DNA of 56,428 nt, from positions 1-56,428 of the forward strand of contig JAFAYV010000042.1 of the NCBI GenBank assembly GCA_019240115.1. Direction: 5' to 3'. This DNA is from Solirubrobacterales bacterium (GTDB taxonomy: Bacteria > Actinomycetota > Thermoleophilia > Solirubrobacterales > Solirubrobacteraceae). Position 1 is the first letter of the stretch, and each line of letters begins with the position of its first letter. Positions 34,218-43,055 of this stretch are shown in pieces. The translations under genes were made by a program, and so were the position numbers. The notes under the pieces were generated by a model that was not told where the DNA came from, did no database searches, and saw nothing but the letters and a program-made list of their open reading frames with translations.

Positions 34218-35459
34218 TCAGCCGGCCGCGGGGTCCCCGGCCGAGCGCGCGAGCAGTCCGGCGGTCGCGTAGATGTGCGCGAACGCTCGCGCCTGCGACC
34301 CCGTCCACAGCGACGAGCCGTGGCCGTAGGTCGAGCCCAGCCCCCGGCCGGCGTCGAGCAGGCTGTACGGGCTCGCGCACCCGAGCGCGATGATGTTGCC
34401 CTTGTGCAGACGCACGCGGACATCGCCGGTGACCCGGCGCTGCGAGCTGTGCAGCAGCGCTCGGATGTCGTCGAGCAACGGGTCGTAGTAGCGCCCCTCG
34501 TGGAGCATGTCCCCGAACGTCGTCCCCAAGGACGCCTTCAGCGTCTGCTGGGCGCCCGTCAGCACGAGGCGCTCGAGCTCGCGGTGGGCGGCGATGAGGA
34601 TCATCATGCCGGGCGCCTCGAAGCCGAGCCGCCCGACGATGCCCATGATCGTCTGGCCGGTGTGGATCCCGCGGCCGACTCCGTGCACCGCCCCGATCCG
34701 GTTGAGCGCCGCCAGCACGTCGTAGCCCGGCATGCCGATGCTGACGTCGGCGGGTATCTCGGCGCCCTGCAGCGCCGTCGGCAGGCCGCGCTCGAAGTGC
34801 AGCTGCAGCTCGAGCGGCTCGTCGGGAGCGTCGACGATCGCGCGCGTCGTCGGCCACGCCGCCTCGGGCAGGTAGTCCCACGAGCCGTAGGTCTCGCCAC
34901 CGCCGATCGTCGTGCCGAGGATCCCGACGTTGAACGAGTACTCGGCGGTGATCTCCGACACCGGGTGGCCGCGCTCGCGCAGGAAGTCGCGCTCCTCCTC
35001 GCGGGTGTGCGACTCGTCGCGGATCAGGCCGACGATCTGCAGGTGCGGCGCCATCGCGGTGGTGACCGCGTCGAAGCGGACGTGGTCGTTGCCGGCGCCC
35101 GTCGAGCCGTGGGCGATCGCCTCGGCGCCGCGCTCCAGCGCCACCCGGGTGACCTCCTCGGCCTGCAGCATCCGCTCGACCCCGACGCAGGACGGGTAGA
35201 CCCCGTTGCGCAGGTAGTTGGCGGCGAGGATGTCTGAGACGAACTCCTGGTAGAGCCGGGCGCGCCCGTCGACGACGACGTGCGCCACCGCGCCGAGCGC
35301 CCGCGAGCGCAGCTCGATCTCGGCGAGCTGCGCCTCGTCGAAGCCGCCGGTGTTGACCGTGACCGTCGTGACCTGCTCGCCGCGATCGACGAGCACCGCG
35401 AGCCCGTAGGAGGTGTCCAGGCCGCCGGAGAAGGCGAGCACGACGTCGCGGCCGGGCAT
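34218..35459 (-). CDS. argG: Argininosuccinate synthase
   Basis: 413 residues from ATG 35459. The ATP pyrophosphatase loop is LAFSGGLDTSYG. NTGGFDEAQLAEIE, GVYPSCVGVERML and AHGSTGAGNDHVRFD are the citrulline and aspartate sites, followed by SIGMPGYDVLAALN and GRGIHTGQTIMGI. The NTGGF and GSTGAGND wording follows the variant I associate with Bacteroidetes-like ArgG, not the DVGQ/GCTGKGND form. It condenses citrulline and aspartate in arginine synthesis. No other arg genes are present. The start overlaps the stop of an unknown gene (TGATG). Confidence 0.93.
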   Translation of the reverse strand: MPGRDVVLAFSGGLDTSYGLAVLVDRGEQVTTVTVNTGGFDEAQLAEIELRSRALGAVAHVVVDGRARLYQEFVSDILAANYLRNGVYPSCVGVERMLQAEEVTRVALERGAEAIAHGSTGAGNDHVRFDAVTTAMAPHLQIVGLIRDESHTREEERDFLRERGHPVSEITAEYSFNVGILGTTIGGGETYGSWDYLPEAAWPTTRAIVDAPDEPLELQLHFERGLPTALQGAEIPADVSIGMPGYDVLAALNRIGAVHGVGRGIHTGQTIMGIVGRLGFEAPGMMILIAAHRELERLVLTGAQQTLKASLGTTFGDMLHEGRYYDPLLDDIRALLHSSQRRVTGDVRVRLHKGNIIALGCASPYSLLDAGRGLGSTYGHGSSLWTGSQARAFAHIYATAGLLARSAGDPAAG

Positions 35460-36301
35460 CAGCCGCGCTCCAGGATCGGCACCCGATCGCCGTCCAGGCC
35501 CGGCGGCAGGACGTAGACCTCGGCGCCGGCGTCGATCCGCTCCTGCAGGGTCGCCTGGGCGGCGCCGTCGTGCGCCGGCAGCAGCGCCGTCGGCGGCGGA
35601 GCGCAGGCGTCGTCCTCGAACACGTCGGTCCGGTAGACCATCGTGTGCGGGACCGGGTGCAGTTCGAGCACCGCCGCCAGCACGCGCATGCGCCCGAACT
35701 TGCGATGCACGCGCAGCGCCGGGTCCGGGAACTGGGCCACCCCGGTCACCGTCGCCGCGTCGTAGGCGCGCAGCGCCACCCCCTTGGCGACCGTCCCCAG
35801 GCCGGGGATCGCCGAGCACAGCGACCAGCCGACCCATGCGCCCGGAGACGGGGTCGGCGCCGCGCAGTAGCCGGCGACCGGGATCGGCCCGCGATGCCCG
35901 AGGCGCTGCGCCTCGGCGAGCACCGCCGACAGCACCCGTGCCACCCGGGTCCGCTGCGCGGCGCTCAGTCGGGGGTCGGTCATCGCCGCGGCCGCCCGGC
36001 CCGCGGTCAGCGTGATGAGCAGGAACGCCGAGGGCAGCAGCCCGAGATCGATCATGACCCAATTCTGCAACGGTATGCCCTTGTCGCCGAACGCGGTCGC
36101 GTTGAGCACGTTGTAGACGCGCATCAGGTCGGCGATCCGCCACTCCCGTTCGGCGGGGGCGAGGACGTCAAGCGCGCTGACGTCGATGCCCGCCGGCGCC
36201 AGCCGGTCGAGCACCGCGCGATTGGAGGCCAGCCAGAAGCCGTAGCCGTCGTCGCGCAGCCGCTGCGCCGCGGCCGCGACGTCGGCCTGGGTCAGGGCCA
36301 C
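35459..36301 (-). CDS. Protein of unknown function coupled to argG
   Basis: 280 residues from GTG 36301. I recognise no family. Two moderately hydrophobic stretches (WVMIDLGLLPSAFLLITLTAG near 80-100 and WVGWSLCSAIPGLGTVAKGVA near 155-175) could be membrane-associated. A conserved-looking core reads YGFWLASNRAVLD and FGDKGIPLQNWVMIDLG. Late motifs are FGRMRVLAAVLELHPVPHTMVYRTD and a C-terminal LPPGLDGDRVPILERG. Translation is coupled to argG by TGATG and the gene follows the acyl-CoA dehydrogenase gene by 16 bases. Confidence 0.7.
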   Translation of the reverse strand: MALTQADVAAAAQRLRDDGYGFWLASNRAVLDRLAPAGIDVSALDVLAPAEREWRIADLMRVYNVLNATAFGDKGIPLQNWVMIDLGLLPSAFLLITLTAGRAAAAMTDPRLSAAQRTRVARVLSAVLAEAQRLGHRGPIPVAGYCAAPTPSPGAWVGWSLCSAIPGLGTVAKGVALRAYDAATVTGVAQFPDPALRVHRKFGRMRVLAAVLELHPVPHTMVYRTDVFEDDACAPPPTALLPAHDGAAQATLQERIDAGAEVYVLPPGLDGDRVPILERG

Positions 36302-36317
36302 CCGCGAGTCCCGACCC

Positions 36318-37502
36318 TCAGCGGAACGCCTGGATGCCGGTGAGCGCGCCGCCGACGATGAGCGCGTGCACGTCGGCGGTGCCCTCGTAGGTGACCACCG
36401 ACTCGAGGTTCACCATGTGGCGCATGACCGGATACTCGAGCGTGATCCCGTTGGCGCCGAGTATCTGGCGAGCCGTGCGGGCGACCTCGAGGGCGGCGTT
36501 GACGTTGCCGAGCTTGGCCATGCTGACCTGCTCGGGCGCCAGCTCGCCGGCGTCCTTCATCCGCCCCACGTGCAGCGCCAGCAGCGTCCCACGGTTGACC
36601 TCGAGCGCCATCTGGGCGAGCTTGGCCTGCTGGATCTGGGTCGCCGCGATCGGCCGCCCGAAGGCCTGGCGCTCCAGCGCGTAGTGCAGCGCCGCCTCCA
36701 GGCACGCGCGCGCCGCGCCCATCGCGCCCCACACGATCCCGTAGCGCGCCTCGTTCAGGCACGACAGCGGGCCGCGCAGCGAGGTCGCCTCGGGCAGCAT
36801 CGCCGACGCGGGCAGCCGCACGTCGTCGAGCAGCAGCTCGCTGCTCACCGACGCCCGCAGCGAGAGCTTGCGGTGGATGTCCTGGGTGGTGAAGCCGCGC
36901 GTCTCCCTCGGGACCAGGAAGCCGCGCACGCCGTCGTCGGTGCGCGCCCACACGACCGCGATGTCGGCCGCCGACCCGTTGGTGATCCACATCTTCTGCC
37001 CGTGGAGCACCCAATCGGCGCCGTCGCGGCGCGCGCGGGTGCGCATCGTCCCGGGATCGGATCCGGCGTCGGGCTCGGTCAGCCCGAAGCAGCCGATCGC
37101 CTCGCCCGCGGCCATGCGTGGCAGCCACTGGAGCTTCTGCTCCTCCGAGCCGAAGCGGTGGATCGCGTACATGGCGAGCGACCCCTGCACCGAGACGAGG
37201 CTGCGCACGCCGCTGTCGCCGGCCTCGAGCTCGAGGCACGCGAGCCCGTAGGCGGTGGCCGATGCGCCGGCGCACCCGTAGCCGTCGAGGTGCATGCCGA
37301 GCACTCCGATTGCGCCCAGCTCCCGGGCGAGCTCGAGCGGGATCGTGGCGTGTTCGAACCACTCCCCGACGTTCGGAACGATCTTGTCGGCCACGAACGC
37401 GCGCACCACATCGCGAATGTCGCGCTCCTCGTCGCCGAGCTGGCGGTCGATGGCCAGAAAGTCGCGTGGGTTGACGGTGACGGGAGCAGAGGCGGTGGTC
37501 AT
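36318..37502 (-). CDS. Acyl-CoA dehydrogenase, glutaryl-CoA dehydrogenase-like
   Basis: 394 residues from ATG 37502. FAD and substrate motifs are CFGLTEPDAGSDPGTMRTRA and KMWITNGSAADIAVVWA. ARYGIVWGAMGAARACLEAALHYALERQAFGRPI follows. The catalytic Glu lies in VVTYEGTADVH. The GSDPG/TMRTRA wording and NEARYGI fit glutaryl-CoA dehydrogenase, which oxidises and decarboxylates glutaryl-CoA to crotonyl-CoA in lysine, tryptophan and benzoate breakdown. A 3-hydroxyacyl-CoA dehydrogenase for the downstream steps is encoded 1.5 kb away at 38990-39853. No glutarate regulator or CoA-transferase is adjacent. Confidence 0.88.
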   Translation of the reverse strand: MTTASAPVTVNPRDFLAIDRQLGDEERDIRDVVRAFVADKIVPNVGEWFEHATIPLELARELGAIGVLGMHLDGYGCAGASATAYGLACLELEAGDSGVRSLVSVQGSLAMYAIHRFGSEEQKLQWLPRMAAGEAIGCFGLTEPDAGSDPGTMRTRARRDGADWVLHGQKMWITNGSAADIAVVWARTDDGVRGFLVPRETRGFTTQDIHRKLSLRASVSSELLLDDVRLPASAMLPEATSLRGPLSCLNEARYGIVWGAMGAARACLEAALHYALERQAFGRPIAATQIQQAKLAQMALEVNRGTLLALHVGRMKDAGELAPEQVSMAKLGNVNAALEVARTARQILGANGITLEYPVMRHMVNLESVVTYEGTADVHALIVGGALTGIQAFR

Positions 37503-37538
37503 GAGGGAGGTGTAGCACCGACCCACTAGGTTGGGGGC

Positions 37539-38840
37539 GTGGCCCGTCCGCGCCCCGCTGCATCGCCGCTCGTGCTGACCGCCGGGGTGATGGTGATCGC
37601 CGTCAACCTGCGACCGGCGGCGGCGAGCCTCGGTCCCGTCCTTCACCGCATCCAGTCAGCGACCGGTCTGTCCTCGAGCGCCGTCGGCCTGCTCCCGACG
37701 TTGACCGTCCTGTGCTTCGGCCTGCTCGCGCCGCTCGCGCCCGTGCTCGCCCGGCGCGTGGGCATGCACGCGACGATCGCGGCGTCGATGTGGCTCCTGC
37801 TCGCCGGGCTCGCGCTCCGCCTCGTCCCCGGCATCGGGCTCCTGTTCGCGGGCACGGTCCTCGCCGGCACCGCGATCGCCGTCGGCAACGTGCTCGTGCC
37901 GGTGCTCGTCCGCCGCGACCTGCCCGAGCGCACGGGGACGACGATGGCGCTGTACACATTCGCGCTGATCGGGTTCGCCTCGCTCGCCTCCGGGGTCACG
38001 GTGCCGGTCGCCGACGCGCTCGGGGGCGGCTGGCGGCCGGGCCTGGCGGTGTGGGCGATCCCGGCCGCCATCGCCGCCGTCGCATGGCTGCCGGCGCTCG
38101 GGCGCCGCGCCGCCCCCGCCGGGACCGGCGGCGACCCCGCCCCCGCCGGGACCGGCGGCGACCCCGCCCCCGCCGGACCGGTCCGCGACGTTCCGGCGCC
38201 GCCGCCCATGCGCGAGCTCGTGCGCCATCCGCTCGCCTGGCAGGTGACGCTGTTCTTCGCGCTGCAGTCGGGCGGCTACTACTCGACGCTCGCCTGGCTG
38301 CCGAGCATCTTCGCCAGCCACGGGGTCAGCGACGCGCACGCGGGCCTGCTGCTGAGCCTGACGACCGGGGTCGGTCTCGTCGTCGCGCTCGTCGTCCCCG
38401 GCCTCGCCGGCCGCTTCCGCGACCAGCGCGCCCTGATCGTCGGCTGCTGCGCGTTGACCGGCGCCGGCATCCTCGGCGTCTGGCTGGCGCCGCTCGCCGC
38501 GCCGTACCTCTGGACCGTCCTGCTCGGGCTCGGGCAGAACGCCGCCCTCCCGCTCGCGCTGATGCTGATCGTCCTGCGCGGCGGCGACGTCGCGACCACC
38601 GAGAGCCTCTCGACGATGGCGCAGTCGATCGGATACGTGCTCGCCGCCGCGGCCCCGCTCGCCGCGGGCGCCCTGCACGGCCTCGCCGGATCCTGGGACC
38701 CGCCGCTCGTGCTGATGCTCGCGCTCGTCGCCCCCGAACTGCTGATCGGCCTGCGCGCCGCCCGCGACCGCCGGCTCGACCTCTCCGCCGGGCAGCCCGG
38801 AGAGGACGGGCATGCCCGGGGGCAGCCCGCCCTCTCCTGA
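37539..38840 (+). CDS. MFS transporter, CynX/NimT-like
   Basis: 433 residues from GTG 37539, twelve hydrophobic segments. The first helix VLTAGVMVIAVNLRPAAASLGPVL with its NLRPA motif is typical of the cyanate/2-nitroimidazole permease branch. LAPVLARRVGMHATI follows. The cytoplasmic loop after helix 6 contains GTGGDPAPAG twice, from a 27-base DNA repeat. The second half begins LAWQVTLFFALQSGGYYSTLAWLP. Substrate unknown. It is divergent from the glutaryl-CoA dehydrogenase gene, 36 bases between starts, so the two may share a control region. Confidence 0.87.
   Translation: MARPRPAASPLVLTAGVMVIAVNLRPAAASLGPVLHRIQSATGLSSSAVGLLPTLTVLCFGLLAPLAPVLARRVGMHATIAASMWLLLAGLALRLVPGIGLLFAGTVLAGTAIAVGNVLVPVLVRRDLPERTGTTMALYTFALIGFASLASGVTVPVADALGGGWRPGLAVWAIPAAIAAVAWLPALGRRAAPAGTGGDPAPAGTGGDPAPAGPVRDVPAPPPMRELVRHPLAWQVTLFFALQSGGYYSTLAWLPSIFASHGVSDAHAGLLLSLTTGVGLVVALVVPGLAGRFRDQRALIVGCCALTGAGILGVWLAPLAAPYLWTVLLGLGQNAALPLALMLIVLRGGDVATTESLSTMAQSIGYVLAAAAPLAAGALHGLAGSWDPPLVLMLALVAPELLIGLRAARDRRLDLSAGQPGEDGHARGQPALS
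38112..38177 (+). repeat. In-frame 27-bp tandem repeat inside the MFS gene
   Basis: The unit GCCCCCGCCGGGACCGGCGG with its continuation CGACCCC occupies 38112-38138 and 38139-38165, with a partial third copy to 38177. It expands the central cytoplasmic loop of the transporter by a GTGGDPAPA unit and leaves the frame intact. Confidence 0.9.
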
Positions 38841-38911
38841 CCGTTCCCTCGATGGACGGCTGATGTGGCCCGCGTCCTGCGACCTGGTCGACGCGGGGGT
38901 TGTACTCGCGA

Positions 38912-38929
38912 CGACGGCTGACGCCGTCG
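38912..38929. terminator. Possible hairpin between convergent genes
   Basis: CGACGGC-TGAC-GCCGTCG is a perfect 7-bp stem with a 4-base loop in the 149-base gap between the convergent MFS and 3-hydroxyacyl-CoA dehydrogenase genes. There is no U-tract. It could stop either transcript or neither. Confidence 0.4.
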
Positions 38930-38989
38930 ATGTGGCGAGGCTTGGTTGCAGGCGGAGTAATCGGCTGTGGCCGGGGTTTCTTTAGCCCG

Positions 38990-39853
38990 TCACTGATAGT
39001 CGTAGAAGCCCTGGCCGGCCTTGCGGCCCAGGTGGCCGGCGACGACCATCCGCTTGAGGAGCGGCGGAGGCGCGAACTCGGGACGCTTGAACTCGTCGTA
39101 GAGCGACTCGCACACCGCCAGCAGGACGTCGAGGCCGATGAAGTCGCACAGGGTCAACGGTCCCATCGGATGCCCACAGCCCAGCCGCATCCCCTCGTCG
39201 ATGTCCTCGAGGCTCGCGAAGCCGTCCTCGTACATCCGCATGGCCGCCATCAGATACGGCACGAGCAGCATGTTGACCACGAAGCCGGCCCGGTCCTTGG
39301 TGCGGATCGGCGACTTCTTCAGCTGGCCGACGAGGCCCTCGGCGCTGCTCAGCGTCTCGGTCGAGGTGTCGAGCGCGGCGACGACCTCGACGAGCTTCAT
39401 CACCGGCACCGGCGAGAAGAAGTGCAGGCCGAGAACCCGGTCGGGCCGCTTGGTCCGCGAGCCGAGCTCGGCGATCGGGATCGACGACGTGTTGGAGGCG
39501 AGAAACCGCGCCTCGGGCACCCGCTCGTCAAGCGTGGCGAACAGCTCGCCCTTGACCCGCGGATCCTCGGTGACCGCCTCGAGCACCGCCTGGACGCCCT
39601 CGAGGTCGGCCATGTCGGTCGTGTAGGCGACCCGCGCGATGACGTCGTCGGCGGCGTCGCGGCTGAGCTTGTCGCGCGAGACCGCGCGGGCGACCGATCG
39701 CTGAAGGCTCTCGCGCGAGCGCTGCAGCGGCGCCTCCTGGGGCTCGAACACGGTGACGTCGAGACCCGCCGAGGCGGCCGACTCCGCGATGCCCGAGCCC
39801 ATGAAGCCGCCGCCGACGACGGCGACGCGGGTGATGGGTTCCGTTGCGCTCAT
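38990..39853 (-). CDS. 3-hydroxybutyryl-CoA dehydrogenase-like (3-hydroxyacyl-CoA dehydrogenase)
   Basis: 287 residues. The NAD-binding motif is VAVVGGGFMGSGIAESAA with FEPQEAPLQRS. The catalytic pair is in LASNTSSIPI and GLHFFSPVPVMKLVEVV (His and neighbouring Ser/Asn). The C-terminal helical domain has KDRAGFVVNMLLVPYLMAAMRMYEDG and MRLGCGHPMGPLTLCDFIGLD. It oxidises 3-hydroxyacyl-CoA to 3-ketoacyl-CoA. It could act after the glutaryl-CoA dehydrogenase product is hydrated, or in fatty acid and phenylacetate routes. Confidence 0.93.
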   Translation of the reverse strand: MSATEPITRVAVVGGGFMGSGIAESAASAGLDVTVFEPQEAPLQRSRESLQRSVARAVSRDKLSRDAADDVIARVAYTTDMADLEGVQAVLEAVTEDPRVKGELFATLDERVPEARFLASNTSSIPIAELGSRTKRPDRVLGLHFFSPVPVMKLVEVVAALDTSTETLSSAEGLVGQLKKSPIRTKDRAGFVVNMLLVPYLMAAMRMYEDGFASLEDIDEGMRLGCGHPMGPLTLCDFIGLDVLLAVCESLYDEFKRPEFAPPPLLKRMVVAGHLGRKAGQGFYDYQ

Positions 39854-39871
39854 GGGCGCTCCTTTTCGCTC

Positions 39872-40558
39872 TCAGCAGCCGCCGAGCGCGCGGAGCCGCG
39901 CCCGGTAGACCTGCATGTCCTTGTGTACGAAGTCGCCGTGGGTCTGCGTGCGCAGCGACGGCACGTCCTCGCGGTGATACGGGCTCGAGAGGCTCTCGTT
40001 GTGCCCGATGACGTTGCGGTTCAGGATGTGGTACCGGCAGCTCAGCCAGTGGACGAGCCGCAGGCTGGCGGTGATCTGGGCGCGGTCGTCGAGCACCTGG
40101 GCGTCGCTGTCGCCGACGTGCTCGACCCCGATCGCGGTCCAGTTCAGGCCGACCGTGTGGCGGGCGATCGTGCCGAGCGAGACGAGCTGGTGGATCGTCC
40201 CGTCGGTATCGATGACGAAGTGCGCCGAGGTCTGCGGCAGCTCGTGCAGCTCGGAGTCCGGGACGTCGTCGGCGAAGGTGGCAAACGTCGAGCTGTAGCT
40301 CGCGTCGGTGTAGTGGATGACGATCACGTGCGGGTCGCGCAGGCGCCACGTCGGCGCAAAGAAGCTCCCGTAGTGGCGGCGGGTGTAGGCGACCGTCTCG
40401 GCCTTGCGCGTGGCCCCGAACGGGATCGGGTCCCAGACGATCGGCGGCTTGGCCGCCGGCGGACCGACGGGGCTGCGATGACCGGCGCGGTGCGCGGTTC
40501 CGGCCGCGCCCCCGAGGCTCGACAGCACAGCCATGATCGCCACCAGCAGCGCGCGCAC
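39872..40558 (-). CDS. Secreted N-acetylmuramoyl-L-alanine amidase (Amidase_2)
   Basis: 228 residues from GTG 40558. This start gives a signal peptide (VRALLVAIMAVLSSLGGAAG), whereas the longer frame upstream lacks one. The Amidase_2 zinc ligands fit His in VIVIHYTDAS, His in the HTVGLNWTAIGVEHVGD region and His in VIGHNES. It would cleave the lactyl-Ala bond of peptidoglycan outside the cell. The C-terminal segment THGDFVHKDMQVYRARL completes the domain; no binding repeats. It sits 18 bases upstream of the dehydrogenase gene. Confidence 0.87.
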   Translation of the reverse strand: MRALLVAIMAVLSSLGGAAGTAHRAGHRSPVGPPAAKPPIVWDPIPFGATRKAETVAYTRRHYGSFFAPTWRLRDPHVIVIHYTDASYSSTFATFADDVPDSELHELPQTSAHFVIDTDGTIHQLVSLGTIARHTVGLNWTAIGVEHVGDSDAQVLDDRAQITASLRLVHWLSCRYHILNRNVIGHNESLSSPYHREDVPSLRTQTHGDFVHKDMQVYRARLRALGGC

Positions 40559-40652
40559 CGATACAGCGTGCCAGTTCGCGGCGTGCGGTGTCCGGATGCC
40601 ACGCGTCTTGCCGAGGCATCCGGGTCCCGTGATCCGACAGGTGTTCCCGGCC

Positions 40653-41228
40653 TTAGCGAATGGGCGGGGGCGCCAGGCCGTCGACCACCAGGGTGAGGGC
40701 TCGGCTTGCCGCGGCGGCGCGAGCCGCTGGGCCATCGGCGGTCGACGCCGCGCCTCTGACCATCGACAGCACGGTGAAGAGGTCGTCGAGGGTTACGTCG
40801 CGGCGCAGCCTCCCTGCTGCCTTCGCAGCGCAGAGCGGCCCCGTGAGCAGTTCCTCAACCCGGTGGCGGCATGCTTCGAGCCGGGAGCCGAGGCAGGCGT
40901 CCTGCTGCGCAAGCTCGCTCAACGCATGCATGTATGCACATGAATCAACTGTTGATCGCAGCAGGACGAAGAAGGCGTCGGGGTCCGCGGCGTGGGTCTC
41001 GGCGAGTTGCTCGAGATGGCCGAGGCCCTCGTCCAGCAGGGCTGCCGCAAGCTCTCGCTGGTCGGGGAAGTTGCGATAGAGGGTGGCCTGGCCAACGCCG
41101 GCCCGGCGCGCGATCTCATACATCGGGACATCAGCGGACTCGGCGAACAACTCGCGCGCAGCGGCGAGGATTGCCTCACGGTTGCGCTGCGCATCCTTAC
41201 GACGCGGAGCGTCGCTGATGGTGGTCAT
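40653..41228 (-). CDS. TetR-family repressor
   Basis: 191 residues. The N-terminal HTH is RNREAILAAARELFAESADVPMYEIARRAGVGQATLYRNFPDQREL. The ligand domain follows with SELAQQDACLGSRLEACRHRVEELL. It is divergent from a DHA2-like MFS exporter, with 181 bases of slightly less GC-rich DNA between the starts. It is probably the local repressor of that exporter. A CTAGTAG-rich element lies 10-15 bases from its start, but I could not define an unambiguous palindrome. Confidence 0.92.
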   Translation of the reverse strand: MTTISDAPRRKDAQRNREAILAAARELFAESADVPMYEIARRAGVGQATLYRNFPDQRELAAALLDEGLGHLEQLAETHAADPDAFFVLLRSTVDSCAYMHALSELAQQDACLGSRLEACRHRVEELLTGPLCAAKAAGRLRRDVTLDDLFTVLSMVRGAASTADGPAARAAAASRALTLVVDGLAPPPIR

Positions 41229-41409
41229 TGAATAAGTCTAGTAGCGCGTTCGGGGTGCCCGCAAGTGCGCCAGCTTGGTCTCGGATCACCTGGAGCGAAC
41301 CTAAATGGACAAAGTTCTCCGATTCTGTTATAGGTTCCCCGATCGCTTGCCAGCATCTGGAAAGCGCGCCTCGAAGGCGCCAGACCACGTCCTCGATAGC
41401 GCCTCGCTG

Positions 41410-42900
41410 ATGCGCCCGGGTCCGCTCGCCGGTCGCTATCCCGCCGCGGCCGCGATGGTGATGTTTGCGTTGATCCCGTACCTGGCGCTGTCGGCGGCCA
41501 TAGGTCCCGTGACGCCGATCATCGCCCATCAGCTGCACGCGAGCCTGCAAACGATGAGCGTGGCATCGGGCATGGGCAACGCCGCGTACGCCATGGGAAC
41601 GGTGCTGGCGGTGTGGTTCGCCCAGCACCTGCCGCAGCGACGAATGATGCTCGTCTACGTCTCGCTTCTCGTCGTCGGATCGGTGCTCGCGGCAGCAGCG
41701 CAAGATCCCGCGATGTTCATTGCCGGACATGTGCTCCAAGGGATGTGCACGAGCTTGCTCCTGATCGCCGCAGTGCCACCGCTGGCTCTCGGCTTCGGCT
41801 TGGAGAGGCTGCGTGAGACTGCGGTGATCATGAGCATGTGCATCTTCGGCGCGGTGGCGCTCGGACCGACGGTCGGCGGCCTTCAGGCCAGCGCCCACGG
41901 GTGGCGGCCCCTCTTCTGGATCATCGCCGGGATCTCGTCCGCGGCGCTGGTGCTCTCGGTCCTGACCTTCGAGGACGCTCCGCCGGCGGACCCAAGCGCT
42001 CCTCGGGGGGTGACGGCGATCGCCCTGGCCGGAGCTGGTGCAGCGGCCGCGTTCTACGGGGCCTCGCAGCTGCTCACCCACAAGTTCCTCCAGGTCCGGA
42101 CCTTCGGGCTGCTCATCATCGGCTTGGCGCTGATCGTGATTCTCATCGTCAATCAATATCGAGCCAAGCGGCCGCTCTTGACCATCCGCAGCATGCTGTC
42201 CAGCACCATTCCGATAGCCGGGATCGTCCTGGCTCTGTTTGCTGCCGCGGCCTCGGTGTCGGCCACAGCCCTGACTGCCAACCTTCTCACGGGCCGCTAC
42301 AGCCCGGTGCACCTCGGGCTTCTGTACCTGCCTGAACTCGCGGGTGCGGTGCTCACCGCGGTTGCGCTCGGCGTTGTCATCGACAAGCGCGCGATGCAGT
42401 ATCTGCCGTTGGTCGGGATGGCTTTCCTGGCGACGGGGATCGCGGTGTTTCGGATCCAGCTTCCCCCGACCACGGCGACCACGCTGATCGGATCGGCTTT
42501 GACCGGCGTCGGCCTCGGCGCCACGGTAGCGCCAGCGTTGTTTGCCGCGGGATTCTCCCTGCCCTCGGCCAACCTGCAACGCGTGTTCGCGATCGTGGAG
42601 CTACTGCGTGCCGTGGCTGCGTTCATGATCGCTCCCGTGTTCGCACACTTCGCCGCCACCGTCGGGGGCAAGCCCGGGACGGGAACCGGCATCGCGCTCT
42701 GGGTCGGATTGGGCATGGCGGTCGGCGGCGCCGGGATCGCGATCCTGCTCTACCTGCTCGGCGGGGCCCGCCCGCAGACGCCGCGACTGGAGCGGTTCCT
42801 TGCCGGCCAGGCGGCCGCGTGGTACTCGCCACCGTTGCTGGCCGCCGTTCGAGAACGTGCGGACCGGACAAGCCTCGCGGAGGACGCGACACGACCGTGA
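41410..42900 (+). CDS. MFS efflux transporter (DHA2-like, 14-TM type)
   Basis: 496 residues from ATG 41410; an in-frame ATG at 41305 would add a polar leader without membrane character. About 14 hydrophobic segments. MFALIPYLALSAAIGPVTPIIAHQLHA starts the first, and GMGNAAYAMGTVLAVWFAQHLPQRR holds the loop 2-3 motif A position. GPTVGGLQASAHGWRPLFWIIAGIS is motif C/post-C of exporters. Codon use is a little less GC-biased than the neighbours, which hints at transfer. The TGA overlaps a small ORF as GTGA. Likely a drug or metabolite exporter under the divergent TetR. Confidence 0.9.
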   Translation: MRPGPLAGRYPAAAAMVMFALIPYLALSAAIGPVTPIIAHQLHASLQTMSVASGMGNAAYAMGTVLAVWFAQHLPQRRMMLVYVSLLVVGSVLAAAAQDPAMFIAGHVLQGMCTSLLLIAAVPPLALGFGLERLRETAVIMSMCIFGAVALGPTVGGLQASAHGWRPLFWIIAGISSAALVLSVLTFEDAPPADPSAPRGVTAIALAGAGAAAAFYGASQLLTHKFLQVRTFGLLIIGLALIVILIVNQYRAKRPLLTIRSMLSSTIPIAGIVLALFAAAASVSATALTANLLTGRYSPVHLGLLYLPELAGAVLTAVALGVVIDKRAMQYLPLVGMAFLATGIAVFRIQLPPTTATTLIGSALTGVGLGATVAPALFAAGFSLPSANLQRVFAIVELLRAVAAFMIAPVFAHFAATVGGKPGTGTGIALWVGLGMAVGGAGIAILLYLLGGARPQTPRLERFLAGQAAAWYSPPLLAAVRERADRTSLAEDATRP

Positions 42901-43055
42901 CCGAGACCGGCTTGCTGCCCGCGGGTGAACCGAGCTCCGATGCGCAGCAGAGCGCGGCGGTTCGCCGGGCCGCCGAGCACCCCCCCGCCTACGGAGCCGC
43001 GCTAGCCGACGCCGCCGGGCACGTGACCGCTCGTGTCAGCACACCTATCCAATGA
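42897..43055 (+). CDS. Small ORF coupled to the MFS exporter, unknown
   Basis: 52 residues from GTG 42897, beginning TETGLLPAGEPSSDAQQ and containing AVRRAAEHPPAYGAALADAAG. It starts in a GTGA overlap with the exporter stop and ends in an ATGA overlap with the next gene. The double overlap is the main support. No motif recognised; no membrane segment. Confidence 0.5.
   Translation: MTETGLLPAGEPSSDAQQSAAVRRAAEHPPAYGAALADAAGHVTARVSTPIQ

Noticed and set aside
40559-40735. Longer N-terminus for the amidase, starting at 40735
   Set aside because: The extension buries the clear signal peptide that begins at GTG 40558.
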